Numbered from the stretch's first letter, positions 33,038 to 41,900 are shown. The stretch: 64,000 nt of DNA from an uncultured Alistipes sp. (GCA_938014215.1 CALLRW010000002.1:62001-126000); one strand, 5' to 3'. Notes: generated by a model not told the origin, from the letters alone. A program made the numbers and translations.

Positions 33038-35385
33038 CCATCAACGGACAAAAATGCGATGCGGGAAAGCTCCGGATCTCCGTCCCGGGGTACGACATCG
33101 CCCGCATCCGGAACATCGACGAGGCCCGTACGGGACGCTCGCTGACCCTCACCATCCCCCGTACTCCGCGAAACGACCAGGCCCTGGCGTTCGCGGCCGA
33201 AACCAACTCGGCCGACCGCTTCAACGAACTCGACAACGTCGCCGAACTCTCGTACCGGGGAGCCCGGCTCATCGGCGGAAAGGTCCGCCTGCTCGCCATC
33301 GACGGGGAGGGATACCGCATCGAAATCCGGCAGGGCGGCGCCGACTGGGCCGAAATGGCCGCCAGAAGCCGTCTCGATGAACTCGAGATCGACTGGAGCA
33401 CGCGTCTTTCCCCGACGGCCGTCTGTCAGAGCTGGACCGACGATTCGCCCGTCAAGTTCTTCCCGATCCACCGCGACGACTACGAACAGCAGAACAACCC
33501 GACGGACCTCCTCCCCGCCGAACGCCTGCTGGCCGTCGAGGATTACCACCCGTTCCTCCATCTGAAAACCCTCGTCAAGCAGATCTTCCAACGGGCCAAC
33601 TACAACGTGAAGAGCGAATTCCTCGAATCGGAGATCTTCCGGGGCCTCTACATGAGCGGCGCCTACGCCTCGCGGGACACCTCGGCTGCCGTCAACCGCA
33701 TGGGGTTCCTGGCACGCCGCCTCGACGAGGCCTCGGCCACGGCAAACGAACTCGGACGTGTCTTCGCCAACCCCAAAGCTCTGGCCAACAGCGTGGGAAA
33801 CATCGTCGACTCGGCCACCCCGCTCAGCGTCGACAGCGACGGTACGGTCCTCACCGAACTCTACAACAACGGCAACTGCTTCTCGACAACCGACGGAAAG
33901 ATCCTCTTCACGCCTCCGACAACCGTCTCCGCCGGATTCGAATTCTACCTGAAGTACACCACCCAGCACCGGATCCTCTCCCGGACCCGTCTGACCGGAT
34001 TCGACACCATCTACCTCGGAACCGGCGCCGAATACGACTTCGAACTGGCCAACCGCTACGAGGATCAGCGGGACAACCTCCAGCCGAACTTCTCCTACCG
34101 GGTCATCGTCTTCGACCATCAGCCCGGAACCAGCTACCGCCTGACCTGCACCAGAAACGGGATCCGGAAGACCGCATGGGCCACGTTTTCGGACCGTTCA
34201 TCCCTGGTCAGCACCTCCACCGGCACCTACTCCCACCCCGCACTCGAAATCTCCTTCGGCCAGGGCTGGACCACCTATTCGGGCGACTGGGCCCTCTACA
34301 AGGGCTATATCGGCGAAACCGGCCAGACGCTCGTCGAGGTACGTCTCCGGACCCCTTCGGAATCAATCTCGCCCGAGGATCCCAAGTATTTCGACCAAAT
34401 CTACTTCTCGGGAGCCGAAGAGGGGATGGAAATCACCCTCCACAAGGAGTGCTCGCTCCGTCCGCTCTTTCAGGCCGGGCCGACCTTCGGCCAGCAGATC
34501 GACTTTGCCGACGTGGCCCAGCACAACATCCGGCAGTCGGAGCTGCTCGAGGCACTGGCCCACCTCTTCAACCTGCGCTTCTTCACCGAAGAGGAGACCC
34601 GAACCGTCTGGATCGAACCCGAAAGCCTCCTCCTCGGAATCGGAACTCCAGTCGACTGGAGCCGACGTACGGTCCGCTCGAAACCGATCCTCCGCCGGAA
34701 AACCGACACCGAAATACACGAAATCCGGACCTTCTGTCTGCAGGAGGGCGACGGTGCCGTCACCCGCCTCAACAACGAGGAGGAGTCCACGCTGGGATCC
34801 TGGAGCTTCCACTCGCCCTCCCGCGCCTCGCTCCAGGGCGAGGAGGTGAGCCGCAACCCGCTCTTCGCCCCGACGCTCAGCTCCGTCGGCCACTACCTGA
34901 ATGCCCCCTCGGCCCGGATCCTGCAGGTCGGCGACCGCGACGATGCCTCCGGGGACGGGACAAACTTCTCACCGCGGATCGTCCGCTACATCGGGATGGT
35001 CCCGCTGGCCAAGGGCGAACACTGGGGGTATCCCGTTCAGCAGAGCGGATATCCGCTGGCGGCCTTCTATTTCCCCGGAGACTCCCAGGTGAGGTCCTTC
35101 ACGCTGGGATTCGAAGACCGCGGCGAGGCCAACGGACAGCACAACTTCTACGACCGTCAGCTGAACCGCGAGGCCTCCGGCGAACGGATCTCGCTGACGC
35201 TGCACATCGAACCCCACGAGTTCGAAACGATACTCGCCCCCGGAACCGGCATGCCCGACTTCCGGTCGGCCTTCCGGATCGACATCGGAACGGGTGTCGT
35301 TACCGCCATCCTCTGCAGCATCGAGGAGTATGACGCCCGCAGCGGCGAGGCCTCCTGCACCTTCGAACGCACCGATATCGTCTGA
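33028..35385 (+). CDS. Phage tail tip/baseplate-like protein
   Basis: A 785-residue cytoplasmic protein, the largest in the phage island. The N-terminal ~110 residues look like a small beta domain (MDLTINGQKCDAGKLRIS, SLTLTIPRTPRNDQ). Near residues 490-540 the stretch DFADVAQHNIRQSELLEALAHLFNLRFFTEEE, followed by VWIEPESLLLG, resembles a segment that I know from tail proteins of Bacteroidetes phages. The C-terminus is beta-rich (FRIDIGTGVVTAILCSIEEYDA). No enzymatic motif is visible. The frame is intact. A receptor-binding or hub role is inferred from size and neighbours only. Confidence 0.55.
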   Translation: MDLTINGQKCDAGKLRISVPGYDIARIRNIDEARTGRSLTLTIPRTPRNDQALAFAAETNSADRFNELDNVAELSYRGARLIGGKVRLLAIDGEGYRIEIRQGGADWAEMAARSRLDELEIDWSTRLSPTAVCQSWTDDSPVKFFPIHRDDYEQQNNPTDLLPAERLLAVEDYHPFLHLKTLVKQIFQRANYNVKSEFLESEIFRGLYMSGAYASRDTSAAVNRMGFLARRLDEASATANELGRVFANPKALANSVGNIVDSATPLSVDSDGTVLTELYNNGNCFSTTDGKILFTPPTTVSAGFEFYLKYTTQHRILSRTRLTGFDTIYLGTGAEYDFELANRYEDQRDNLQPNFSYRVIVFDHQPGTSYRLTCTRNGIRKTAWATFSDRSSLVSTSTGTYSHPALEISFGQGWTTYSGDWALYKGYIGETGQTLVEVRLRTPSESISPEDPKYFDQIYFSGAEEGMEITLHKECSLRPLFQAGPTFGQQIDFADVAQHNIRQSELLEALAHLFNLRFFTEEETRTVWIEPESLLLGIGTPVDWSRRTVRSKPILRRKTDTEIHEIRTFCLQEGDGAVTRLNNEEESTLGSWSFHSPSRASLQGEEVSRNPLFAPTLSSVGHYLNAPSARILQVGDRDDASGDGTNFSPRIVRYIGMVPLAKGEHWGYPVQQSGYPLAAFYFPGDSQVRSFTLGFEDRGEANGQHNFYDRQLNREASGERISLTLHIEPHEFETILAPGTGMPDFRSAFRIDIGTGVVTAILCSIEEYDARSGEASCTFERTDIV

Positions 35386-35404
35386 CCCTCAAACCCGAAC
35401 CGCC

Positions 35405-35665
35405 ATGACACGTCTCGACGAACGACTGGCGGAGGTCCTCCTCCGTCAGGTCCGCGGTCTGACCGCCCGGCAGGCCGTCCTGCACCTGCTCGACGCGGGT
35501 ATGATCGACCGCCGCGCCTGCGAAAGGCAGGCCATCCGCGACGAGGTGGCCCGCCTCCAGCGGCAGGGAATCCCCCGCTGCGAAGCCCTCGAAGTCACCG
35601 CCCGCACCTTCTGCTGCTCCTACGAAAAGGCGAGAAACGCCATCTACAACACTTTCAAATCCTGA
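35405..35665 (+). CDS. Small helix-turn-helix-like phage protein
   Basis: An 86-residue, almost wholly helical protein with no recognised name. The C-terminal half, CEALEVTARTFCCSYEKARNAIYNTFKS, has the spacing of a helix-turn-helix in which SYEKARNAIYN would be the recognition helix. It starts 19 bases after the tail-like gene and ends four bases before the protease gene. Possible roles are a small terminase-like DNA-binding protein or a local regulator; the sequence does not decide. Confidence 0.55.
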   Translation: MTRLDERLAEVLLRQVRGLTARQAVLHLLDAGMIDRRACERQAIRDEVARLQRQGIPRCEALEVTARTFCCSYEKARNAIYNTFKS

Positions 35666-35669
35666 ATCC

Positions 35670-36542
35670 ATGAAATCGGAAATCCAAATCAAGAACTCGG
35701 CCGACCGCTGCCAGATCGACATCGAGGGGACCATCGGCATCCCCGAAGAGTGGCAGTTCGACAACCCCGACGAACGGGTCGCCACCTACGACCGCTTCCG
35801 CGACGCCCTGCGCCGCATCACCGAAATCGAGGCCCGCGAGGTCATCGTCAACATCCGCTCGACAGGCGGCGACGTCAACGACGCCCTGCTGATCCACGAC
35901 GCCCTGCGGCAGCTCCCCGCACGCATCATCACCCGCTGCTACGGCTACACCGCCTCGGCCGCCACGATCATCGCCCAGGCCGCCTCGGAGGGCGATCGCG
36001 AAATCTCGGAAAACACCCTCTACCTGATCCACAACGCCATCTGCTCGACCGAAGGAAATGCCGTCGAAATCGCCTCCCAGATCGACCTCCTCCGCCAGAC
36101 CGATGCCCGGCTCGCCGCCCTCTATGCCGCCCGCTCGGGACGCCCGGCCAAGGTGTTCGAAACCCTGATGGCCGAAAACAACGGCAACGGTCGCTGGCTC
36201 TCACCCGAAGAGGCCGTGGCCGCCGGACTGGCCGACCGGGTGATCGCCGGCGGCGAACAGGAGACACAGTCGCTGACGCGGAACATCGCCCGCGGCTGGA
36301 AACGGCTCCTCTCCGACCTCGGCATCCGGCCCGCCGTGCAACCGGTCGTCGACCGCAACATCCTCCATTCGGAGGGGGAGATGAACGAACTCCACCGGCG
36401 ATCGGCCGTGGCCGCCGAGGAGGCCCGCCGCCACCTTACGCCAACCCGCGTCCTCCCCTGCGAGGACCCCTCGTACGGCGATACGGTCCGTTCGGCCAAC
36501 GAACGCGCCTATGCCGAGGATGCCAAGTGTTTCCGCAACTGA
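35670..36542 (+). CDS. ClpP-type prohead (capsid maturation) protease
   Basis: A 290-residue protein. The S14-like domain occupies about residues 15-185. The oxyanion glycines are in STGGDVNDALLIHDAL, nucleophile S96 in GYTASAATIIAQ, and H121 in LYLIHNAICS; D139 or D145 may complete the triad. ClpP-fold proteases cleave scaffold and capsid precursors in tailed phages. Residues 190-290 are a basic, arginine-rich tail that could be a scaffold segment, as in fused protease-scaffold genes. The position just before the capsid gene supports the call. Confidence 0.85.
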   Translation: MKSEIQIKNSADRCQIDIEGTIGIPEEWQFDNPDERVATYDRFRDALRRITEIEAREVIVNIRSTGGDVNDALLIHDALRQLPARIITRCYGYTASAATIIAQAASEGDREISENTLYLIHNAICSTEGNAVEIASQIDLLRQTDARLAALYAARSGRPAKVFETLMAENNGNGRWLSPEEAVAAGLADRVIAGGEQETQSLTRNIARGWKRLLSDLGIRPAVQPVVDRNILHSEGEMNELHRRSAVAAEEARRHLTPTRVLPCEDPSYGDTVRSANERAYAEDAKCFRN

Positions 36543-36558
36543 CACCCCCCGCGGCGCA

Positions 36559-36593
36559 GAGGAGGCCGCCCGCGGCAGGGGTGGGGCCTCCTC
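36559..36593 (+). other. Hairpin in the protease-capsid gap
   Basis: GAGGAGGCC (36559-36567) pairs perfectly with GGCCTCCTC (36585-36593). A smaller stem follows at about 36663-36679, and then an A-rich stretch directly before the capsid ATG. There is no T tract, so this is more likely an mRNA processing or stability element than a terminator. The rest of the 186-base gap holds no gene I can support. Confidence 0.5.
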
Positions 36594-36728
36594 CGTTCCG
36601 GAGATGTCTCCCCATCAGCGGGAGCTCCGCCAGTCCGCCCCCGCCATCTACCGAATCCACCACGGGGAACGGGTCCCCGCAAAAACCCGCAAGACCATTC
36701 ACAAAACCCTCAAAAAAACAAAAACACC

Positions 36729-37703
36729 ATGACTTACCTTGAAAATTCGAAACAGTACACCGGCTCCGATCTGGAGAACATCTTCTTCCGCCCGATCCTG
36801 ACCGGGCAGTCGGCCAAGGACCTTGGCGTGCGCGTGCTCTACAACATGCCCCAGGCCACCCACATCCAGCTCTGGGACGGACAGCGCAACATCCTCCAGA
36901 AGTTCACCTCCGCCGGCTGGAACGGCAGCACAGCCCCCACCCGCACCGAAAAGACGATCGACCTCCAGCGCGTGAAGGCCGAACTCGGATTCTCCGCCGC
37001 CGACTACTTCTCGATGGTCTACGAGAAGATCTCCTCGATCGTCGACGTCAACATGGAGGACCTCTCCGGAACGATCCTCGAACAGGCCGAGACCGAACTC
37101 TTCCGCAAGGCCCTGGCCGAGAACATCCGCGCCACGATGTGGGCCGGCGACTCCTCGGCCGGAGAGGGCTACAACACCTTCGACGGATTCCTCAAGCTGC
37201 TCAAGGACCAGCTCGGCTCGATCCACCACAGCTTCACCTACTCGGCCTCGAACCTCTCGGACAACAGCTACGCCGCTCAGATCTTCGACAAACTCTGGAG
37301 CGAGGCCGACCCCCGCGCACAGGATCTCAAGACCGAAGGCCAGCTCGCCTACTTCGTTTCGTCGGACATCTGCTACCTCTACGAGAAGTATCTCGACGAG
37401 AAGGGGGTTGACGCCGCCTACATCGACTCGGTGAACGGCCGTCCGCAGCTGGCCTACCACGGCATCCCGATCGTCGACGTGCGCATGGGCAGCTACCTGG
37501 CCAACACGTCGCTCCACCAGTCGTTCGCCATGCTGACCGACCGCCGCAACCTAGTCATGGCCGTCAACACGGCCAGCATGCCCGGCAACGAGGTCCGCAT
37601 GTGGTACAACCCCGACGAGATGGAGAACCGTCAGCGCGCGGTCTTCATGGCCGGCTGCCTGCTGCTCGACGAGGAGCTGATCACCTACGCCTACAAACAG
37701 TAA
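36729..37703 (+). CDS. HK97-fold major capsid protein (putative)
   Basis: A 324-residue protein with the layout of Bacteroidetes phage capsid proteins: an N-terminal arm (MTYLENSKQYTGSDLENIFFRPILTG), helical-rich middle (DLSGTILEQAETELFRKALAENIRATMWAGD), a domain with YHGIPIVDVRMGSYL, then MLTDRRNLVMAVNT and a C-terminal QRAVFMAGCLLLDEELITYAY. The RRNLVMA and MAGxxL elements are typical of HK97-type major capsid proteins that I know from this phylum. An A-rich translation-initiation region precedes the ATG. Downstream are portal and connector genes. Confidence 0.78.
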   Translation: MTYLENSKQYTGSDLENIFFRPILTGQSAKDLGVRVLYNMPQATHIQLWDGQRNILQKFTSAGWNGSTAPTRTEKTIDLQRVKAELGFSAADYFSMVYEKISSIVDVNMEDLSGTILEQAETELFRKALAENIRATMWAGDSSAGEGYNTFDGFLKLLKDQLGSIHHSFTYSASNLSDNSYAAQIFDKLWSEADPRAQDLKTEGQLAYFVSSDICYLYEKYLDEKGVDAAYIDSVNGRPQLAYHGIPIVDVRMGSYLANTSLHQSFAMLTDRRNLVMAVNTASMPGNEVRMWYNPDEMENRQRAVFMAGCLLLDEELITYAYKQ

Positions 37704-37775
37704 AAAACCGGAGGGGAGTGACGCCGCCGGAGCCCCGCCCCGCACGGCGCCACCCCCCCAAACCGACTGCACGTC

Positions 37776-39002
37776 ATGAGCAAAACACACACCTTCAAAA
37801 CCGCCGTAGGGGTCGCCAACCGCACGGATCCCTACATGCAACTCGGGTCCGTACGCGTCGAGAGCGACCGTTTCTGGCGCTGGGGCGACGACAATCTCTT
37901 CCCGGCGGCGCTCGCCCTGATGGCCCGCCGCTCGACCACCCACCGGCGCATCATCAACGACAAGGCCGACTACATCTCCGGCAAGGGCTTCATCTGCGAC
38001 GAGGCCCGGCAGCCCGCCCTGGCGGCCTTCGTCCGCCGCGTGAACGGCTCGGGCGAGAGTCTGCGGCAGCTGCTCAACAAGCTGGCCTACGACAAGTCGC
38101 TCTTCGGGAACGCCTTCCTCGAGGTGGTCACCGACGCCGGACACTCGTTCCTCTCGCTCTACCACCAGGACGCCTCGCGCTGCCGCGTGGCCCGCGACTC
38201 GGCACACATCCTGCTCCACCACGACTGGTCGGCCTTCAAACCCTCCGAGGCCCGGTCGCTGCCCCTCTATCCCGCCTTCGAACAGCAGGAGGACGGAACC
38301 CTGCGCGCCATGATCCACTACAAGGACTACGAACCCATGTTCGAACACTACGGCGTCCCGACCTACATCGCCGGGTTCGGCGTCTCGGCCATCGCCTACA
38401 AGACCGACCGGTGGAACATCTCGCGGCTCGACAACTCGTTCCAGCTCTCGGGGGTGATGATGCTCGACTCGTCGGTCGACAACGAGGCCGAAGCCGAACG
38501 CATCGTCCGCATGGCCGAGCGGAAGTTCGCCGGAAACCCCGGGCAGGTGATGTTCGTCATCCGCGACGGAGGCGACGACGACAACTCGCGCTTCATCCCC
38601 ATCACCGCCCAGAACGAGGGCGACTGGCAGGCGCTGCACGAACAGGCCGTGGGTGACATCGTCGTGGCCCACTCGTGGTTCCGCACCCTGAGCGGTCTGG
38701 ACTACGCCTCGGGATTCAACGCCGAGCGGATCCTCCACGAATACGAGGTGGCGCTCAACACGGTGATCCTGGCCGAACAGGCCGAACTCACCGAACCGAT
38801 CCGCGACGTCATCACCTCCATCCTGGGGCTCGACACAGAGTCGCTGCAGATCGTCAACCGCCCGCCGACCCGTTCGAAACCCATCTACATGAAGGTCTGG
38901 GAGGCCCGCAAGGCCGACGGACTCGACTACGACCCGGAGGATCCCAAACAGCAGTATTTCCTCTCGGAGATCACCAAATACAACGTCACCAGCATCGGCT
39001 GA
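37776..39002 (+). CDS. Phage portal protein
   Basis: A 408-residue protein that would form the dodecameric DNA gate at one capsid vertex. Recognizable features include RRSTTHRRIINDKADYISGKGF (typical portal start), LLNKLAYDKSLFGNAFLEVV, and an aspartate-rich loop near 268-275. The long helical end includes ILHEYEVALNTVILAEQAELTEPIRDVI. In tailed phages the portal normally precedes protease and capsid and follows the terminase; here it comes after the capsid, and no terminase is present in the window. Confidence 0.82.
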   Translation: MSKTHTFKTAVGVANRTDPYMQLGSVRVESDRFWRWGDDNLFPAALALMARRSTTHRRIINDKADYISGKGFICDEARQPALAAFVRRVNGSGESLRQLLNKLAYDKSLFGNAFLEVVTDAGHSFLSLYHQDASRCRVARDSAHILLHHDWSAFKPSEARSLPLYPAFEQQEDGTLRAMIHYKDYEPMFEHYGVPTYIAGFGVSAIAYKTDRWNISRLDNSFQLSGVMMLDSSVDNEAEAERIVRMAERKFAGNPGQVMFVIRDGGDDDNSRFIPITAQNEGDWQALHEQAVGDIVVAHSWFRTLSGLDYASGFNAERILHEYEVALNTVILAEQAELTEPIRDVITSILGLDTESLQIVNRPPTRSKPIYMKVWEARKADGLDYDPEDPKQQYFLSEITKYNVTSIG

Positions 39003-39007
39003 TCCCC

Positions 39008-39053
39008 GCCGTGCGGGGCGCGCTCCGGTCCCGACCGGAGGGCGTCGCACGGC
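39008..39053 (+). other. Nested hairpin in the portal-connector gap
   Basis: GCCGTGCG (39008-39015) pairs with CGCACGGC (39046-39053). Inside it CTCCGGT (39023-39029) pairs with ACCGGAG (39034-39040) around a CCCG loop. The structure is very GC-rich and lies in the 77-base gap after the portal stop. No U tract follows. It may protect the upstream message or set different expression levels on each side. Confidence 0.5.
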
Positions 39054-39079
39054 AGACCGCCGACCAACCGCAATCCGCC

Positions 39080-39553
39080 ATGAATACCCTGATCACCACC
39101 ACCCAACTTCTCCAGCTCGCCTTCTCCCACGGCGAGTACCTGACACCCGACGCCCTCGCCGAGGCCGATATCTCGGCCGCCGAGCAGCGTTACATCCTCC
39201 CCGTCATCGGCCCGGAGCTCTACGAGCAGCTGCTCGCCGGCGACCATGCCGACTTCCGGCAGGGGTATCTCGCCGCACCGCTGGCCCTCTATACGCGGCT
39301 GCTGCTCCAGCCCCGGCTCGACATCCGCACCGGCGAGGCCGGAACCACGGCTCCGAAATCCTCGTGGAGCCAGCCCGCCGACGACGAGGCGCTGCGCCGT
39401 CAGCGTCATGCCCTGCGCTGCGAAGCCCGGGCCCTGATGCGCCGCGCCGTCCGCTACCTCGAGAGCCACAGCGACGAGTTCCCCGCCTACCGTTCCGACA
39501 GAAACATCCTCAACCGCTGCACCACCGATGGAGGCTTTGTACAGATTCATTAG
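39080..39553 (+). CDS. Head-tail connector-like protein (DUF6712 type)
   Basis: A 157-residue helical protein with the pattern of short head-completion proteins found after phage portals in Bacteroidetes: LITTTQLLQLAF, AEQRYILPVIGPELYEQLLAGD and a long C-terminal helix. The start is the ATG at 39080, after the GC-rich hairpin. Its end overlaps the holin gene by 26 bases in another frame. The family assignment is from memory of sequence style and context. Confidence 0.65.
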   Translation: MNTLITTTQLLQLAFSHGEYLTPDALAEADISAAEQRYILPVIGPELYEQLLAGDHADFRQGYLAAPLALYTRLLLQPRLDIRTGEAGTTAPKSSWSQPADDEALRRQRHALRCEARALMRRAVRYLESHSDEFPAYRSDRNILNRCTTDGGFVQIH

Positions 39554-39980
39554 CGGCACCGCGGCGGGAATCGCCGCGCTGTTCGCACCGATCCATCCGC
39601 TCGTGGCAACGGCCCTGCTCTTCATCGGCGTCGACTTCCTCTCGGGGATCTTCGCCGACCGGGCCGTTGCCCGACGCGAGGGACGGACGTGGTACTTCGA
39701 GAGCTGCAAGGCCTGGCGCACGGTCGTCAAGACAGCACTCGTCATCACGGCCATCGTCATGGCCTGGCTGCTCGACCGCTTCGTACTGGACTTCATGGAG
39801 CTGAACCTCGCCCGGCTCTTCACCGGCTTCACCTGCGGCGTGGAGTTCTGGTCGTTTCTCGAGAATGCCGCCCAGCTCTCCGAGGCGCCGCTCTTCCGCT
39901 GGCTGCGCCGCTACGCCAAACGCCGCGTGGAGACGCATCTTCACCTCAACGACGACGACCATGGCCCGAGGACTCGATAA
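39528..39980 (+). CDS. Phage holin family protein
   Basis: A 150-residue membrane protein with three or four hydrophobic segments: about 5-35 (GIAALFAPIHPLVATALLF), 66-88 (TVVKTALVITAIVMAWLLDRF) and 93-112 (LNLARLFTGFTCGVEFW). The VDFLSGIFADRAV element between them and a charged C-terminal tail are typical of the phage_holin_4 group. Holins make inner-membrane lesions that let a lysozyme reach peptidoglycan. It overlaps the connector gene at its start and the P5-like gene at its end. Confidence 0.8.
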   Translation: MEALYRFISGTAAGIAALFAPIHPLVATALLFIGVDFLSGIFADRAVARREGRTWYFESCKAWRTVVKTALVITAIVMAWLLDRFVLDFMELNLARLFTGFTCGVEFWSFLENAAQLSEAPLFRWLRRYAKRRVETHLHLNDDDHGPRTR

Positions 39981-40367
39981 CCGCAATCCGGGCAACATCC
40001 GCCGCTCGAAGGTCCGCTACCGGGGCGAGGTGCGCCCCTCGCGCGACCCCGACTTCAAGCAGTTCGAGACGCTGGCCTGGGGCTACCGCGCCATCTTCGT
40101 GCTGCTCAACACCTACCGCATCCGCTACGGACTGTCAACCCTCCGCGGGATGATCTCGCGCTGGGCCCCGCCCTCGGAGAACCACACCGACGTCTACATC
40201 CGCGCCGTGCCGCCGACACGGGCCTCGACCCCGACCAGCAGCTCGATACGCACGACCCGCAGACGATGATTCCCCTGGCGGCGGCCATCTCCCGCGTGGA
40301 GAACGGCACGCCGGCCGATCCGCAGCAGGTGGCGGCCGGATGGGACCTTTTTCTGGGTCGGGATTGA
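39961..40367 (+). pseudogene. Structural protein P5/lysozyme-like gene, frameshifted
   Basis: The frame starting at 39961 reads MARGLDNRNPGNIRRSKVRY and continues with ETLAWGYRAIFVLLNTYRIRYGL and SENHTDVYIRAV, the pattern of P5-like proteins found at the end of Bacteroidetes phage lysis cassettes. After codon 83 (about 40207-40212) the reading switches: the expected continuation ADTGLDPDQQLDTHDP to VAAGWDLFLGRD runs in another frame to the TGA at 40365-40367. A single missing base near 40210 explains it. The unshifted frame runs to 40269 with arginine- and serine-rich residues unlike the family. A sequencing error is possible. Confidence 0.72.
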
Positions 40368-40400
40368 GCAACTCCCGCCGATTTTGACTATCTTGCAGGT

Positions 40401-41900
40401 ATGAAAATCGCCTGCCTCACCGATCGGCTCGACCGCATGCCGATGGTCAAGCTCCTTGCGCCGTTCGCCGCGGGGATCGCTCTGGCCGACTGTTACGAAC
40501 TGCCCCTGTGGTTTCTCACAGGGGCTTTCGTGTGTGCGGGGGTCGTGGCGCTGCTGATGCGTTCGGGAGCGGCGGCCGGGATGCTGCTGCTCACCGCCGG
40601 ATTCGCCGCCGCACAGCTCCGCACGCCCGAGGCGGACCTCCCGCAGCAGGTTCCGACGCTCTTCGAGGTGGTCGTCACGGGGTTTCCCGTCGAGCGGGAG
40701 CGCTACACGACGGCCGATGCCGAGGCGAAGGCCTGGCGCGATCCGGCAACCGGCCGCTGGCACCCCTCGCAGAGCCGGATCCGCCTCTACACGGACACCC
40801 TGACACAACTCCGCGACGGGGAACGGATCCGCTGCCGGGGGACGGTACGCCCCTTTCGGGGCGGGGCGAAGAGCTATCGCCGGCTGATGGAGCGGCGGGG
40901 GTATGCCGGCACGCTGTGGATCGGCGAGCGGCAGATCCTCGAACGCTCGGCAACCAACCGCACGACGCTCCACCGCCGGGCCGTCGAACGGCTCGACCGG
41001 CTGCCGATGGCTCCGGAGGCACGGGCCGTGGTCGAGGCGATGGCCGCCGGCGAACGGCGCGGCATCACCGGGGAGCTGCGCACGGCCTATTCGCGCAGCG
41101 GGATGTCCCACCTGCTGGCCGTATCGGGGCTCCACACGGGGATTGTCTTCGTCGTGGTGAACCTCCTGCTCTGGTGGCTGCCGCTCGTGCGGCGGGGCCA
41201 TCTGTGGAAAAATCTGTTAGCGGCGTCAGCCGTCTGGCTCTTCGTCGCGGCGGCCGGGTTCCCGCCCAGCGCCGTGCGGGCCGCCGTGATGTGCACCGTG
41301 CTGCAGACGGCACTCGCTTCGGCCTCGGAGTATGTCGGGATGAACGCCCTGGCCACGGCCGCCTTCGGCATGCTGCTCTGGAATCCCGCCTGGATCGGCG
41401 ACCTGAGCTTCCAGCTCTCGTTCCTGGCCGTGGCGGGGATTCTCGTCTGGGGCGTTCCGCTCTGCCGCCGGCTGCGGAGCCGCCGCCGCTGGCTGAATGC
41501 GGTCATCGATGCCTACGCCATCGGTCTGACGGCCACGATCGCCACCGCTCCGCTCGTTTCGCACACCTTCGGCATCGTCCCGCTGGCCGGCGTGGCGGTC
41601 AACCCCGTGGCCATCGCCCTGGCCGGGGTGGTGGTTTTCGGCGGGGCGCTCTGGATGCTGGCACCCGTCGGGTGGCTCGCGCCGCTCTTCGGGGCGGTGA
41701 CGGGATGGAGCGCCGGGGCGATCAACACCCTGGCCCGGATGACCGCCTCGCTGCCCGGCGGTGCGGGCAACTGGCAGCTCGACACGACAACCACCGTCGT
41801 ACTCTACGCCCTGATGCTCGTGGCGACACTTGCCGCCGGGTGCCGCGAACCGAAAAAAAGGCTACCTTTGCGGCGGATAAAAACCCCACAACGAAGATGA
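40401..41900 (+). CDS. comEC: ComEC/Rec2-family DNA uptake channel protein
   Basis: A 499-residue membrane protein with about ten hydrophobic segments. An N-terminal DUF4131-like region (about 20-170) precedes the competence domain, whose signature SGMSHLLAVSGLHTGIVFVVVNLLLW begins near residue 233. GFPPSAVRAAVMCTVL follows. The C-terminal metallo-beta-lactamase domain present in many ComEC proteins is missing, as is common in Bacteroidetes. ComEC carries single-stranded DNA across the inner membrane in transformation. It starts 33 bases after the phage island ends; an alternative start at residue 13 or 15 is possible. Confidence 0.88.
   Translation: MKIACLTDRLDRMPMVKLLAPFAAGIALADCYELPLWFLTGAFVCAGVVALLMRSGAAAGMLLLTAGFAAAQLRTPEADLPQQVPTLFEVVVTGFPVERERYTTADAEAKAWRDPATGRWHPSQSRIRLYTDTLTQLRDGERIRCRGTVRPFRGGAKSYRRLMERRGYAGTLWIGERQILERSATNRTTLHRRAVERLDRLPMAPEARAVVEAMAAGERRGITGELRTAYSRSGMSHLLAVSGLHTGIVFVVVNLLLWWLPLVRRGHLWKNLLAASAVWLFVAAAGFPPSAVRAAVMCTVLQTALASASEYVGMNALATAAFGMLLWNPAWIGDLSFQLSFLAVAGILVWGVPLCRRLRSRRRWLNAVIDAYAIGLTATIATAPLVSHTFGIVPLAGVAVNPVAIALAGVVVFGGALWMLAPVGWLAPLFGAVTGWSAGAINTLARMTASLPGGAGNWQLDTTTTVVLYALMLVATLAAGCREPKKRLPLRRIKTPQRR
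41863..41870 (+). promoter_or_regulatory. Predicted internal promoter -7 box before the methyltransferase
   Basis: TACCTTTG inside the end of comEC fits TAnnTTTG and lies 27 bases before the first methyltransferase ATG. Confidence 0.5.

Noticed and set aside
36511..36732. A 73-codon frame between the prohead protease and the capsid gene
   Set aside because: It overlaps the end of the protease gene, covers the hairpin and the A-rich initiation region of the capsid gene, and resembles no known protein.
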